In this document: positions 34,965 through 43,176 of the stretch, piece by piece
Numbering within the stretch: position 1 is the first letter of the stretch
Layout of the letters: every line of letters starts with the position of its first letter
DNA from: Thalassomonas viridans
GTDB lineage: Bacteria > Pseudomonadota > Gammaproteobacteria > Enterobacterales > Alteromonadaceae
Assembly (NCBI RefSeq): GCF_000948985.2
Contig: NZ_CP059733.1
Location: 4,216,001 to 4,280,000, forward strand
Reading direction: 5' to 3'
DNA: 64,000 nt
Notes under the pieces: generated by a model
Told to the model about the DNA's origin: nothing
The model's database searches: none
The model's input: only the letters and a program-made list of their open reading frames with translations
Program-made: the position numbers and the translations under genes

Positions 34965-35219
34965 ATCGTCATTCTTTCACCTCCGTGTGATCATGACATA
35001 CCATTCATCCTGAATATCGTCATTCCTTCACATTCATGTGATCATGACATACCATTCGTCCTGAATATCGTCATTCTTTCACATCCATGTGATCATGACA
35101 TACCATTCGTCCTGAATATCGTCATTCTTTCACATCCATGTGATCATGACATACCATTCATCCTGAATATCGTCATTCTTTCACATCCATGTGATCATGA
35201 CATACCATTCGTCCTGAAT
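34965..35219. repeat. Five tandem 51-bp repeats between S9 peptidase and def
   Basis: Five units start at 34965, 35016, 35067, 35118 and 35169. Each has ATCGTCATTCTTTCACATCC, then ATGTGATCATGACATACCAT and a short TCGTCCTGAAT end. The unit contains the palindromes CACATCCATGTG and TGATCA. The array abuts the terminator of the S9 gene. The same element occurs at 40883 (three units) and 60804 (two units), each also abutting a terminator. Confidence 0.9.
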
Positions 35220-35222
35220 ATA

Positions 35223-35254
35223 AAAATGCCGGTAAGTTTACTTACCGGCATTTT
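35223..35254. terminator. Bidirectional-looking terminator after the S9 peptidase gene
   Basis: AAAATGCCGGTAAG-TTTA-CTTACCGGCATTTT is a perfect 14-bp stem, 57 bp beyond the S9 peptidase stop and immediately beside the repeat array. Confidence 0.85.
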
Positions 35255-35310
35255 CTCAAACAATGTCCCCGGCGGCAAATACGCAGCCGGCGGTTATCCG
35301 CATACTGCCC

Positions 35311-37395
35311 TTAGCTGTTGTCGTTCAAGCGGTATTTATCAAACCAGGCAATAATATGGCCGACTTTCTGGATTAAATTACTGGGCCGGGCGTAAATTCC
35401 GTGGCTGGCCTTAGGAATGCGCACCATAGCAGTATCCACCTTTTGCAGTTTTAACGCCTGGTAATACTGCTCGGTTTCGCTCATGGGGGTGCGGTAGTCC
35501 TGCTCCCCCGTCATCAGCAGGGTCGGGGTTTTCACATTGCCCACCAGGGATAAAGGGGAATGATTCCACAAATGCTCCACCTGCTCCCAGGGTTTGCCGG
35601 GCATCCAGTACTGGGTGAAAAAGGGATAGCTGTCTGCGGTCAAGCTGAAACTGAGCCAGTTGATCACCGGCTTGACCACCACAGCGGCGCGGAAGCGGTC
35701 GGTTTTGCCGACGATCCAGGAGGTCAGCACCCCGCCGCCTGAGCCGCCGGTGACAAACAAAGCTTGCTCGTCGATATAGCCCTGGTTGATCACACCGTCA
35801 ACCACATCCATTAAATCGTTATAATCCTTGGACGGGTAATCATGATGGATCAAGTTGGCAAAGTCCTTGCCATACGAAGTGCTGCCCCTGGGGTTGGCCC
35901 ATACCACCACATATCCCTTGGCCGCCATCAGTTGCAGCTCGGCGGCAAAGTTGGGGCCATAGGCGGCATGGGGACCGCCGTGGATTTCCAGCACCAGCGG
36001 ATATTTTTTCTTGCTATCAAACCCCGGCGGCAAAGCGATCCAGGCCTCGATATCACGTCCGTCGAGGGACGATTTTACCGTCATGGCTTTCACCTCAGCC
36101 AGGGATTTATGCGCCAGCAAGTCTTCATTTAACCGGGTTAATACCGTTTCATGCCCCTGGCGTTTCTTAAACACCAGATCCGACGGCCGGTCGGTGTCTC
36201 CCCGGGTATACACCAGGGAGCCGTTTTTCCCGGCGCGGAAATTGCCGGAAGTATAAGGCCGGCCAAGAAATAAACCACCGAGCTTGATATCCAGCTCACG
36301 GCGCTTACCGGACATATTGACATAACTCACCCGGCGCTGGCCGTGATCGTCATAAGAGAAATAAATACCCTTACCGTCCGGCGCCCACTGGAGATCCTCG
36401 ATATTACGGTCGAGTGTTTCCGTCAGGTTGACCGCATGGCTGCCGTCCCTGTCCATCACGTACAAGTCCAGGTTCTGGCTGGACATTTTTGTGTCTTCAA
36501 AGCTCAGATAAGCGATTTTATTGCCTTTGGGGCTGATCACCGGCCGGGTTTCCGGTCCCGGGCGGCTGGTGAGGGCCTTGATGCTGCCGTCTTTGAGGGA
36601 CACCTGGTAGATATCCGACTCCAGCGGACGGTATTCCCAGTCGGCGTGGCGGTCTGCGGCGAAAATCAACTGCCCGCTGTCTGCCGACCAGCTGATATTG
36701 CCGCTGTGATGGTAATTGCCCCCGGTTACCTCCCGTGGCGTGCCGCCGGTTGCCGGTACCACATACAGCTGGCTAAAGCCGGTTTGGGCATAACCGGCGC
36801 CGTCGTTGCGGTAAATGGTGCTGTCGATATACCTGGCCTTGCCGGCCCACTTGGCGCCTTTGGGTTTTTGCGGCATGTCTTTAAACAGGCTGTTGCTTTT
36901 GCCTTTTTTAAACATGGAAAACGCCAGCCATTTGCCGTCCGGCGACCAGGAAATATCTCCCGGGGACTGCAACAGGTTAGTGATCCTGGCGGTTTGCCCG
37001 CTGTCGAGCCAGCGCACATAAAGCTGGCTTTTGCCTTCTACCGAAGAAATATAGGCCAGGCGCTTGCCGTCGGGGGAAAACCTCGGCATACGGTAGTTTT
37101 CCTTACCGGAAAGCAGCGGCCTATGGTTATTGCCGTTAACATCCACCTGCCACAGGTTAGTGCGGGTGCTGTCGGACATAATATCCATGGATTTGCGCTC
37201 ATAGACCACGGTCTGGCCGTCCGGACTAATCCTGGGGGAAGCGGCATATTCGAGTTCAAAAATATCCTGATAATCGAGAGTCTGCGCCTGTCCCTGTGCC
37301 GTCAGGTGCTCCGCCGTCACCTGTGTCGTGCCCAGGCCCATAACCGCCAGGGCCAAAGCCTGCAGCGAAGTAATAAGTGTTAATTTAGTTGCCAT
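35311..37395 (-). CDS. S9-family prolyl oligopeptidase, exported
   Basis: This serine peptidase of about 694 residues begins with a signal peptide (SLQALALAVMGLGTTQVTA). The N-terminal half is a beta-propeller with repeated WSPDGKWLAF-type blades (for example FSPDGKRLAYISSVEGKSQL). The C-terminal alpha/beta-hydrolase has EIHGGPHAAYG, the nucleophile VTGGSGGGVLTSW, an Asp in MTGEQDYRTP and the final His in PKASHGIYARPS. The expected activity is cleavage of short peptides after Pro or Ala in the periplasm. The ATG at 37395 (MATKLTL) gives a better signal peptide than the start at 37428. It ends at a strong terminator. Confidence 0.92.
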   Translation of the reverse strand: MATKLTLITSLQALALAVMGLGTTQVTAEHLTAQGQAQTLDYQDIFELEYAASPRISPDGQTVVYERKSMDIMSDSTRTNLWQVDVNGNNHRPLLSGKENYRMPRFSPDGKRLAYISSVEGKSQLYVRWLDSGQTARITNLLQSPGDISWSPDGKWLAFSMFKKGKSNSLFKDMPQKPKGAKWAGKARYIDSTIYRNDGAGYAQTGFSQLYVVPATGGTPREVTGGNYHHSGNISWSADSGQLIFAADRHADWEYRPLESDIYQVSLKDGSIKALTSRPGPETRPVISPKGNKIAYLSFEDTKMSSQNLDLYVMDRDGSHAVNLTETLDRNIEDLQWAPDGKGIYFSYDDHGQRRVSYVNMSGKRRELDIKLGGLFLGRPYTSGNFRAGKNGSLVYTRGDTDRPSDLVFKKRQGHETVLTRLNEDLLAHKSLAEVKAMTVKSSLDGRDIEAWIALPPGFDSKKKYPLVLEIHGGPHAAYGPNFAAELQLMAAKGYVVVWANPRGSTSYGKDFANLIHHDYPSKDYNDLMDVVDGVINQGYIDEQALFVTGGSGGGVLTSWIVGKTDRFRAAVVVKPVINWLSFSLTADSYPFFTQYWMPGKPWEQVEHLWNHSPLSLVGNVKTPTLLMTGEQDYRTPMSETEQYYQALKLQKVDTAMVRIPKASHGIYARPSNLIQKVGHIIAWFDKYRLNDNS

Positions 37396-37498
37396 TATTA
37401 TTCTTTTATCCTGCCAATCAAGGTGCATTTATTAAATACAAACAAGTTGCAGCCCACAACGCATAAATTGTAACGCATTGTTATAGCCCGTTTTTATA

Positions 37499-37891
37499 CT
37501 ATTTATCTGCCTGCTTCTTATAATAAAGGGCACAGGCAGCCCCGGCGGGATCTTTAATCACCACGTAGCGGTCTTCTCCCCCCATGGACTTGATTTCGGT
37601 CAGTAACTCGCCTCCCTGCGCCACAACCTGCTGCGCCGCCTGGTCGATGTCCGCCACCAGAAAGTACGGCAGCCAGGTTGCAGGCAGATCGGCATTAACC
37701 CCCCGGGCATGGCAAATCCCGGTTACCGGCTCATTGCTTTGGGCATGGTTCATGGAATAGTCGTTATATTCTCCCATATCCACGGCTTCCGGCTGCCAGC
37801 CCACCACCTGCTGGTAAAAGTCTTTCACCTCTGCGGCATTGGCCACGGTTAAATCTATCCAGGCAAGGTCGCCGATTTGTTCGTTTTTCAT
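37499..37891 (-). CDS. VOC-superfamily (glyoxalase-fold) protein
   Basis: This 130-residue protein has two beta-alpha-beta-beta-beta modules of the vicinal oxygen chelate fold: DLAWIDLTVANAAEVKDFYQ with VVGWQPEAVD, then LPYFLVADIDQAAQQVVAQG with VIKDPAGAACALYY. Single-domain VOC proteins include metal-dependent lyases, dioxygenases and binding proteins. The substrate is unknown and metal ligands are not obvious apart from Asp, His and Glu in these strands. It is cytoplasmic. It lies between the kinase and S9 peptidase genes on the same strand, with gaps of about 70-100 bp on each side. Confidence 0.85.
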   Translation of the reverse strand: MKNEQIGDLAWIDLTVANAAEVKDFYQQVVGWQPEAVDMGEYNDYSMNHAQSNEPVTGICHARGVNADLPATWLPYFLVADIDQAAQQVVAQGGELLTEIKSMGGEDRYVVIKDPAGAACALYYKKQADK

Positions 37892-37968
37892 TTTTAGCCC
37901 CGTTCATCAATTGTTTAACCCTTAACTAAACCAAGTTCTGGTTCGCTAGGTTTAACATATAACGCCGG

Positions 37969-39804
37969 TTAACTTTTAGCCACCGCCAATTTAGGATTTT
38001 TCGGATAAAACTTATCGGGCAAGACATTAATATGCTCAAAAAAGCGGGTATCTTTATAGGGCAGTTTCATAAACCCGGAAATACCGATGCCGGTAATGGT
38101 GGGCAATAACTGCAGCACTTCTGCCAGACACTGGGTAAATTCCTCGACCTTATCGTGATTCAGCAGCATCAGGTAACTGTGGATTTTAAGGTGGGTGGGC
38201 AAAACCTCGAAAATAATACAGCCGGTGTGGTGAATGAGGTTCATCCGCGCCAATACCGCCATCATCTCATCCGGCAGGTGCAGGTATTCATCCGGGTCTT
38301 TGCCGTCTTCAAAATAAGAATGTAAACGGGTGATATCATCCATTTCCGGCACCGGGCTGACGTCAAAAGGAATTTTTTGCTCCGGGGCGGCAATAAACAT
38401 ATCGGTTTCATGCTCGCGTTCGACATGCAGGGTATAACGGGCATTAAACAGGCAGCTCTTGAACATGCCGATATGGAAAATGCCCTGGGCCAGATGCACC
38501 ATGTTATTCACCGCACTTTGAAAGGAGGCCTTCAGCGCCTGATCAAACAGGGTCAGGTTGGAGTCGATATAGACACCGTCTTTTTCCCAGCGGATCGCCA
38601 GCCCCCCCACCACCGGGAAATTTCCCAAACGGCTTACCGCGGCAATAAAGGCTTTTTCGGTATCCCCCATGCCCATTAAAAAGTTTTTATAGTATTTCTC
38701 CAGCTGGACATCATCGACATCGCTTAGCCCCTCTTCTTCCGAGGAGGCCCGTAAAAACGACTTACGGGAACCATATACCACGGTATCTATGTCTTCATCC
38801 GTGTGTTTCACCCACACAGGCACCAGGGGTTCTTCACTGTAACAGGTGGGTTCATCCGCCAGCACCAGCTGCTTGAAATAATTAAGGTGGGAAAAAAAGT
38901 AGTCTCCCGCCTGACGGCGCATTTTGGCGCAGTCGCTGAGCATACCGTCAATCACCCTGGCCAAAGCCTTGGGCAGACCAAGAGCACTGGCGGGGATCAC
39001 CTTGTTGCCGTAACGGCACGACTGCCCGGACGCCAGCGCATATAAGGTCGCCGCCAGGCCCTGCTCGTCAAAGCGCGGCGACGACAGCCCGCCTTCGAGC
39101 TGCTCCGGGCCGATAAAATACACGTCGCCGAGGCGGGCATTGGAATTTTGCAGATCTGAGCTCATCAGATCCATCACGTTATTGGCGGTGCTTTGCCCAT
39201 GGACATCCAGCTGGGCGGTCACCGACGAGCCCCAATCCACCAGATAAACCTTGCCTTCGCTTTCATCATAAACCACGTTCGAAGGTTTAATATCCCCGTG
39301 CACATAAGGCTTGCCGCCGTCATGGCTTTTGCTGTTGCGCAGATACAACAAGATTTCCGCCAGCTGAATGGCAATATTAACCACCAGCTCAGGGCTTAAC
39401 GGCCCCTTTTTATGAGACAGCTGATCCAGGTCTATCCCCGGCGCCCGGGTCATCTGCAAAATAGATTGCCGCTTGATCTTATGAAAGTCGATAACCCGGG
39501 GGATCTGCGGATGCGCTAACTCCCCCTGGATATCCGCTTCATCCGCCAGCCGGTCCTGAACATGCTGGGGCAAGGTAATGCGGGAGAATTTAAAGACATA
39601 AGGCTGGCCTTCGCTGTTTTCACCGTTAAAAACAAAGCCATAGGCCCCCTTTCCCAGCAAAGAAGTATTGGTATACCCCAACTGGTTTAATTGCTGCTGG
39701 CACAGCTCAACCCACTGCTTTAATTTTTCCGCATCCTTATGGCTTAACAGATAGATGGACTGCTCTTCGGCAATATAAAAGTGTTGGAGTTTTTTCGCTG
39801 TCAT
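37969..39804 (-). CDS. Serine/threonine protein kinase-like protein with C-terminal extension
   Basis: This protein of about 611 residues starts at ATG 39804 (AGGA site 6 bases upstream); the frame to 39840 has no such site. Residues 45-330 form a eukaryotic-type kinase domain. Visible are the glycine loop LLGKGAYGFVF (49-59), the ATP lysine in VFKFS (72), the catalytic loop VHGDIKPSN (168-176) and DWG (190-192) in place of DFG. The catalytic Asp and Asn are intact, so activity is plausible. The C-terminal 280 residues are an uncharacterised cytoplasmic domain without recognised repeats or membrane segments. No phosphatase is nearby. Confidence 0.83.
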   Translation of the reverse strand: MTAKKLQHFYIAEEQSIYLLSHKDAEKLKQWVELCQQQLNQLGYTNTSLLGKGAYGFVFNGENSEGQPYVFKFSRITLPQHVQDRLADEADIQGELAHPQIPRVIDFHKIKRQSILQMTRAPGIDLDQLSHKKGPLSPELVVNIAIQLAEILLYLRNSKSHDGGKPYVHGDIKPSNVVYDESEGKVYLVDWGSSVTAQLDVHGQSTANNVMDLMSSDLQNSNARLGDVYFIGPEQLEGGLSSPRFDEQGLAATLYALASGQSCRYGNKVIPASALGLPKALARVIDGMLSDCAKMRRQAGDYFFSHLNYFKQLVLADEPTCYSEEPLVPVWVKHTDEDIDTVVYGSRKSFLRASSEEEGLSDVDDVQLEKYYKNFLMGMGDTEKAFIAAVSRLGNFPVVGGLAIRWEKDGVYIDSNLTLFDQALKASFQSAVNNMVHLAQGIFHIGMFKSCLFNARYTLHVEREHETDMFIAAPEQKIPFDVSPVPEMDDITRLHSYFEDGKDPDEYLHLPDEMMAVLARMNLIHHTGCIIFEVLPTHLKIHSYLMLLNHDKVEEFTQCLAEVLQLLPTITGIGISGFMKLPYKDTRFFEHINVLPDKFYPKNPKLAVAKS

Positions 39805-40019
39805 GCTTTTCCTGTATCCGGGAAACACCTGAGCCAACATGGACAGATGTTTTTAAAGAGATTTTATCCTGCAGATAGCAAAGCAAATTACACATTTATC
39901 GCCACAACAACAAGGGGGAAAAGCGGATCCGATAAAAAATATCGCCCTGTCATATTTTCTTCACACTCATGGCTTATCCTGCCCTTGCTTTGAAATTTAC
40001 TTCATTGTTTCTATCCCCC

Positions 40020-40160
40020 GGATCGCAATGACTTGAGGTAAAAATATTAAACAGGTCCTTTTTTAATATTTTTAGTGCACCCTTAAGTGACTGTTGCTCT
40101 AGACGCTTTTGTCGAAATGGACATATCGATACCCGCTCTGCTTCGGCAGAGCTTTTTTTT
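40020..40160 (+). ncRNA. Candidate small RNA ending in a UUCG terminator
   Basis: A very strong plus-strand terminator (GCTCTGC-TTCG-GCAGAGC with eight T, 40135-40160) follows no plus-strand gene: both flanking genes are on the minus strand. Upstream is an AT-rich hairpin (AAAAATATTAAA ... TTTTTTAATATTTTT, about 40038-40072). The promoter and 5' end are not clear, so the start given is approximate. Confidence 0.45.
40135..40160 (+). terminator. Orphan plus-strand terminator
   Basis: A 7-bp stem with a UUCG tetraloop and a U8 tail forms a classic intrinsic terminator, in a region with no plus-strand coding gene. Confidence 0.85.
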
Positions 40161-40247
40161 GCCCGAAAAGTCTTATTACCTGCGATAAAAACAAACATAT
40201 GAAATAAAAACTCGCCATAAAAATAGCAACCTGTGATCTTGAAGGGA

Positions 40248-40312
40248 AAAACAGCCCCAAAGCCGGTTAGCTAAAACGTTAGGGATATAACCGGCCCAGG
40301 CAAGGGCTGTTT
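40248..40312 (-). terminator. Long hairpin after the cytosine deaminase gene
   Basis: Nested stems AAACAGCCC/GGGCTGTTT and GCCGGTTA/TAACCGGC lie 35 bp beyond the deaminase stop. Read leftwards the structure ends in a short U-run, so it is a probable terminator of unusual length. Confidence 0.55.
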
Positions 40313-40346
40313 GAAGGATTCCGGAAAGCCTGCCCTAAAAACAGGG

Positions 40347-40784
40347 TTATTCCCCGATATCTTCATTCCATAACTTAGGGTTTTCTTTAATAAAGGTAGC
40401 CATCATCTTGATGCAGTAATCATCCTGAACGATATCGAGTTTGACCCCCCGGGACTTCAGCAGCTCTTCTTCCCCGGTGAAATTGACGTTTTCGGCGATC
40501 ACCACATGGGGAATGCCGTACAGTAAAATCGTCCCCGAGCACATGGCGCAGGGGGAAAGCGTGGTGTAGAGGGTGCTGTTTTTATACACGGATGCGCTTA
40601 AACGCCCGGCATGCTCCAGTGCATCCATTTCCCCGTGTAAAATGGTGCTGCCCTTTTGTATCCGCCGGTTATGGCCCCGGCCAATAATTTCGCCGTCATG
40701 CACCAGTACCGAGCCGATGGGAATACCGCCTTCCTGCCAACCCTGCTCCGCTTCTTCAATGGCCGCTTTTAAAAATTGATCCAT
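40347..40784 (-). CDS. Cytosine deaminase of the yeast FCY1 type (CDA fold)
   Basis: This is a zinc deaminase of 145 residues. The start at 40784 (MDQFLKAAIEEAEQGW) follows an AGGAGA site; a longer frame to 40853 would run into repeat DNA. The zinc motifs are LHGEMDALEHAGRL (HxE with a Gly as in yeast cytosine deaminase, rather than the HAE of TadA) and SPCAMCSGTILLYGIP. The C-terminal half, with NVNFTGEEELLKSRG and the ending WNEDIGE, also parallels yeast Fcy1. It would convert cytosine to uracil for salvage. Bacterial CodA is an unrelated amidohydrolase. A guanine deaminase or TadA role is less likely. Confidence 0.82.
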   Translation of the reverse strand: MDQFLKAAIEEAEQGWQEGGIPIGSVLVHDGEIIGRGHNRRIQKGSTILHGEMDALEHAGRLSASVYKNSTLYTTLSPCAMCSGTILLYGIPHVVIAENVNFTGEEELLKSRGVKLDIVQDDYCIKMMATFIKENPKLWNEDIGE

Positions 40785-40882
40785 ACCTGTCTCCTGCTTT
40801 GTATTTCTTTTTATTTTAGTGTTTAATCGTCGTAACAAGGGAAAATTCAGCAAAATGCTTTAACTGCCATAAACCAAGGCCC

Positions 40883-41035
40883 ATTGTCACTCCTTCACAT
40901 CCATATGACCATGACATACCATTCGTTCTGAAAATCGTCATTCCTTCACATCCATGTGACCATGACATACCATTCGTCCTGAATATCGTCATTCCTTCAC
41001 ATCCATGTGACCATGACATACCATTCATCCTGAAT
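40883..41035. repeat. Three tandem 51-bp repeats after minE
   Basis: Units start at 40883, 40934 and 40985 and match the element at 34965 with a few fixed differences (GACCATGA for GATCATGA, CCTTCAC for CTTTCAC). The first unit is the most diverged. The array ends at the AT-rich edge of the minE terminator, about 100 bp upstream of the deaminase start. Confidence 0.88.
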
Positions 41036-41040
41036 ATAAA

Positions 41041-41072
41041 AAAGGCACTGACCCGGTAAGATCAGTGCCTTT
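41041..41072 (-). terminator. Terminator of the minCDE operon
   Basis: AAAGGCACTGA and TCAGTGCCTTT form an 11-bp stem 41 bp after the minE stop. Read leftwards it runs into a U-rich stretch. Confidence 0.8.
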
Positions 41073-41112
41073 ATACGCCTTAGATAAACAGCTGAATCAA
41101 CGCCTGATGGCT

Positions 41113-41391
41113 TTACTTGCCGCTGTTTTCTTCCTGCAGCTCAATATTAAGCTCCAGCACATTTAAATCGCCGTCTTTTTTATCAACATTCACCGACAGG
41201 CTGTTTTCCGTCACCGGAATATATTTACGCAGCACCGCCAGCAAATCTTCCGTTAACTGCGGCAGATAATCCGGCTGTTTGTTTCTTTGGTTGCGCTCGT
41301 GGGCGACAATGATCTGCAAACGCTCTTTGGCCTTGGAAGCCGTGGTGACCTGTTTTTCCTTTGAACGTAAAAAGTAATCCAGTAATGCCAT
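41113..41391 (-). CDS. minE: Cell division topological specificity factor MinE
   Basis: This 92-residue partner of MinD makes the MinCD inhibitor oscillate from pole to pole so that the FtsZ ring forms at midcell. The N-terminal amphipathic membrane-binding and anti-MinCD region (MALLDYFLRSKEK, then AKERLQIIVAHER) and the C-terminal dimerisation strand region (LNVLELNIELQE) are intact. It is the last gene of minCDE, 1 bp after minD, and is followed by a terminator. Confidence 0.96.
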   Translation of the reverse strand: MALLDYFLRSKEKQVTTASKAKERLQIIVAHERNQRNKQPDYLPQLTEDLLAVLRKYIPVTENSLSVNVDKKDGDLNVLELNIELQEENSGK

Positions 41392-41392
41392 A

Positions 41393-42202
41393 TTAACCCC
41401 CGAATAACCGGCTGAAGATGCCTTTTTTCTGTTCGCTTAAGAACCTGAAATCGACCGTTTCTCCCAGGATGCGGTCCACCGCGTCCTGATAAGCCTGGCC
41501 GGCATCGCTTTCGGTGTCGAAAATCACCGGCTCGCCGGCATTGGACGCCTTAAGCACCGCCTGAGACTCAGGGATCACGCCAAGCAGAGGAATGGCAAGA
41601 ATTTCTTCAACATCTTCCACGCTCAACATTTCCCCTTCACTCACCCGCTTAGGCGAATAACGGGTTAGCAGCAAATGCTCTTTAATCGGCTCCAGCCCCT
41701 GTTCGGCGCGGCGGGAGCGGCTGGAGAGCATGCCTAAAATACGGTCGGAATCGCGTACCGAAGACACTTCCGGGTTGGTGGTTACTATAGCTTCGTCGGC
41801 ATAATAAAGCGCCATCATGGCGCCGGCTTCAATACCCGCCGGAGAGTCGCAGATAATATAATCAAAAGTCTCGCCCAGCTCTTCAAGCACCTTGCCGACA
41901 CTTTCTTTATTCAGGGCGTCTTTATCCCGGGTTTGCGAGGCCGGCAGGATAGATAAGGTATCTACGCGCTTATCCTTGATCAAGGCCTGGTTGAGTGTAG
42001 CTTCACCATTGATAACATTGACAAAGTCATAAACCACGCGGCGCTCACAGCCCATAATTAAGTCCAGATTACGCAGGCCGATATCAAAGTCAATCACCAC
42101 CACTTTATGACCTTTTAACGCCAGCCCCACGCTGATGGCGGCACTGGAAGTAGTTTTGCCAACGCCGCCTTTTCCTGAAGTTACTACAATTACTCGTGCC
42201 AT
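41393..42202 (-). CDS. minD: Septum site-determining ATPase MinD
   Basis: This is a membrane-cycling ParA/MinD-family ATPase of about 269 residues. The deviant Walker A is GKGGVGKTTSSA; DFDIGLRNLDLIMGCERR and ICDSPAGIEAGAMMAL follow in the expected places. The C-terminal amphipathic membrane-targeting helix is visible as KKGIFSRLFGG. The ATG at 42202 (MARVIVVTSGKGG) is the conserved start and has a GAGGAAG site upstream; a longer frame is not expected. It recruits MinC to block FtsZ and is released by MinE. It is the middle gene of the minCDE operon. Confidence 0.97.
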   Translation of the reverse strand: MARVIVVTSGKGGVGKTTSSAAISVGLALKGHKVVVIDFDIGLRNLDLIMGCERRVVYDFVNVINGEATLNQALIKDKRVDTLSILPASQTRDKDALNKESVGKVLEELGETFDYIICDSPAGIEAGAMMALYYADEAIVTTNPEVSSVRDSDRILGMLSSRSRRAEQGLEPIKEHLLLTRYSPKRVSEGEMLSVEDVEEILAIPLLGVIPESQAVLKASNAGEPVIFDTESDAGQAYQDAVDRILGETVDFRFLSEQKKGIFSRLFGG

Positions 42203-42226
42203 AAAACGCACTTCCTCTATCAAAAA

Positions 42227-42985
42227 TTAAACGAGTTTTGACGACGCCAGCTCGGTATCGGTCAAATAAATATATGCGGGAGAACCCCAGTTCTGCTCCA
42301 TTGATTCACTCAGCCAGTAATTGCCGTTGATGGACACCAGCTCGGCTTCCAGGTTCTGGCAATAAATCTGTGCCTGGTGGTGCCCCTTGGCCCCGGCGAT
42401 GGCCCGGCCGCGTAAAGCACCGTAGATATGAATATTGCCGTCGGCTATTACCTCCGCCCCGGCGGAAACAGAGCCGATAATCACCAGGTTCTGATCTTTG
42501 GCATATAACTGCTGTCCGGAGCGCACCTGCCCCCGGTGAACCCTGTCACTGAAAACGCTGGTATGGGGCACCTGCCCGGGCGCGTTTTCAGCGCTGGCGG
42601 CTTTGCCGCTGTCCTCAGTTTTTGCTGCCTCAGCCTGAGGCGCTTTTCTCGGCGCACTTTTGGCAGCATTACTTTTAGCCGCATTAAGAAAAGACAATCC
42701 CAGCTCGCGAATATGTTGTTTTTGCTCTGCCGCAACCGTGCCGGTAAAACCGACAAAGTTAAACTTCAAGGTTTCCACCAGGTCTTTTACCGCCCGGTAG
42801 TCCAGCTCGCTGTCACTGCCGATCTGGTCGATATTCACCGCTAAAGGCACCAGATGAAAAAAGTCCGGCGCCTGGGCTATTTTAGCTTCCAGATCCCGGC
42901 GGATATCACTAAGTTCAATGGTTTTCAGATGTAAAACAGAAAGGGTAAAACTTGTACCTTTAAATTCAACAGTGGCATCTGCCAT
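42227..42985 (-). CDS. minC: Septum site-determining protein MinC
   Basis: This is an FtsZ inhibitor of about 252 residues. The N-terminal domain starts MADATVEFKGTSFTLSVLHL. A linker rich in Ala, Lys and Glu (about 115-150) joins it to the C-terminal beta-helix domain (NLVIIGSVSAGAEVIADGNI, then YGALRGRAIAGAKG) that binds MinD and forms copolymers. The start at 42985 follows a TAGGAAG site; an upstream start at 43030 has none. It is the first gene of the operon, 24 bp before minD. Confidence 0.95.
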   Translation of the reverse strand: MADATVEFKGTSFTLSVLHLKTIELSDIRRDLEAKIAQAPDFFHLVPLAVNIDQIGSDSELDYRAVKDLVETLKFNFVGFTGTVAAEQKQHIRELGLSFLNAAKSNAAKSAPRKAPQAEAAKTEDSGKAASAENAPGQVPHTSVFSDRVHRGQVRSGQQLYAKDQNLVIIGSVSAGAEVIADGNIHIYGALRGRAIAGAKGHHQAQIYCQNLEAELVSINGNYWLSESMEQNWGSPAYIYLTDTELASSKLV

Positions 42986-43176
42986 AGAGGACAACTTCCT
43001 ACATAAATAAATTGGGATGTCTATATACATCTAAAAAAATTTATCTTATAGCTTGTAGGGTACAGAGGCAATGGCCGTTAACGATATTCCACCACAAATG
43101 ATGATAAAACCGCCAAACCCGGCAAGAAAAACCGGAAAAACAAGAAATAGCAAGCACTGGACAGATCAGCTCAATA

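Noticed and set aside
34965..35219. Integron attC or superintegron array
   Set aside because: No integrase, no gene cassettes and no attC core sites are present; units are identical tandem copies rather than sites flanking genes.
34872..35354. Frame of 160 codons with 17-residue repeats
   Set aside because: The repeats are the 51-bp DNA units read in frame (51 is divisible by 3); the same element occurs in intergenic DNA elsewhere.
36343..37383. Plus-strand frame of 346 codons across the S9 peptidase
   Set aside because: Antisense shadow of a propeller domain with GC-rich codons; no start signal and no domain.
39974..40198. Minus-strand frame of 74 codons between kinase and deaminase genes
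   Set aside because: No ribosome-binding site, no family pattern, and it lies over the terminator-bearing small-RNA candidate on the other strand.
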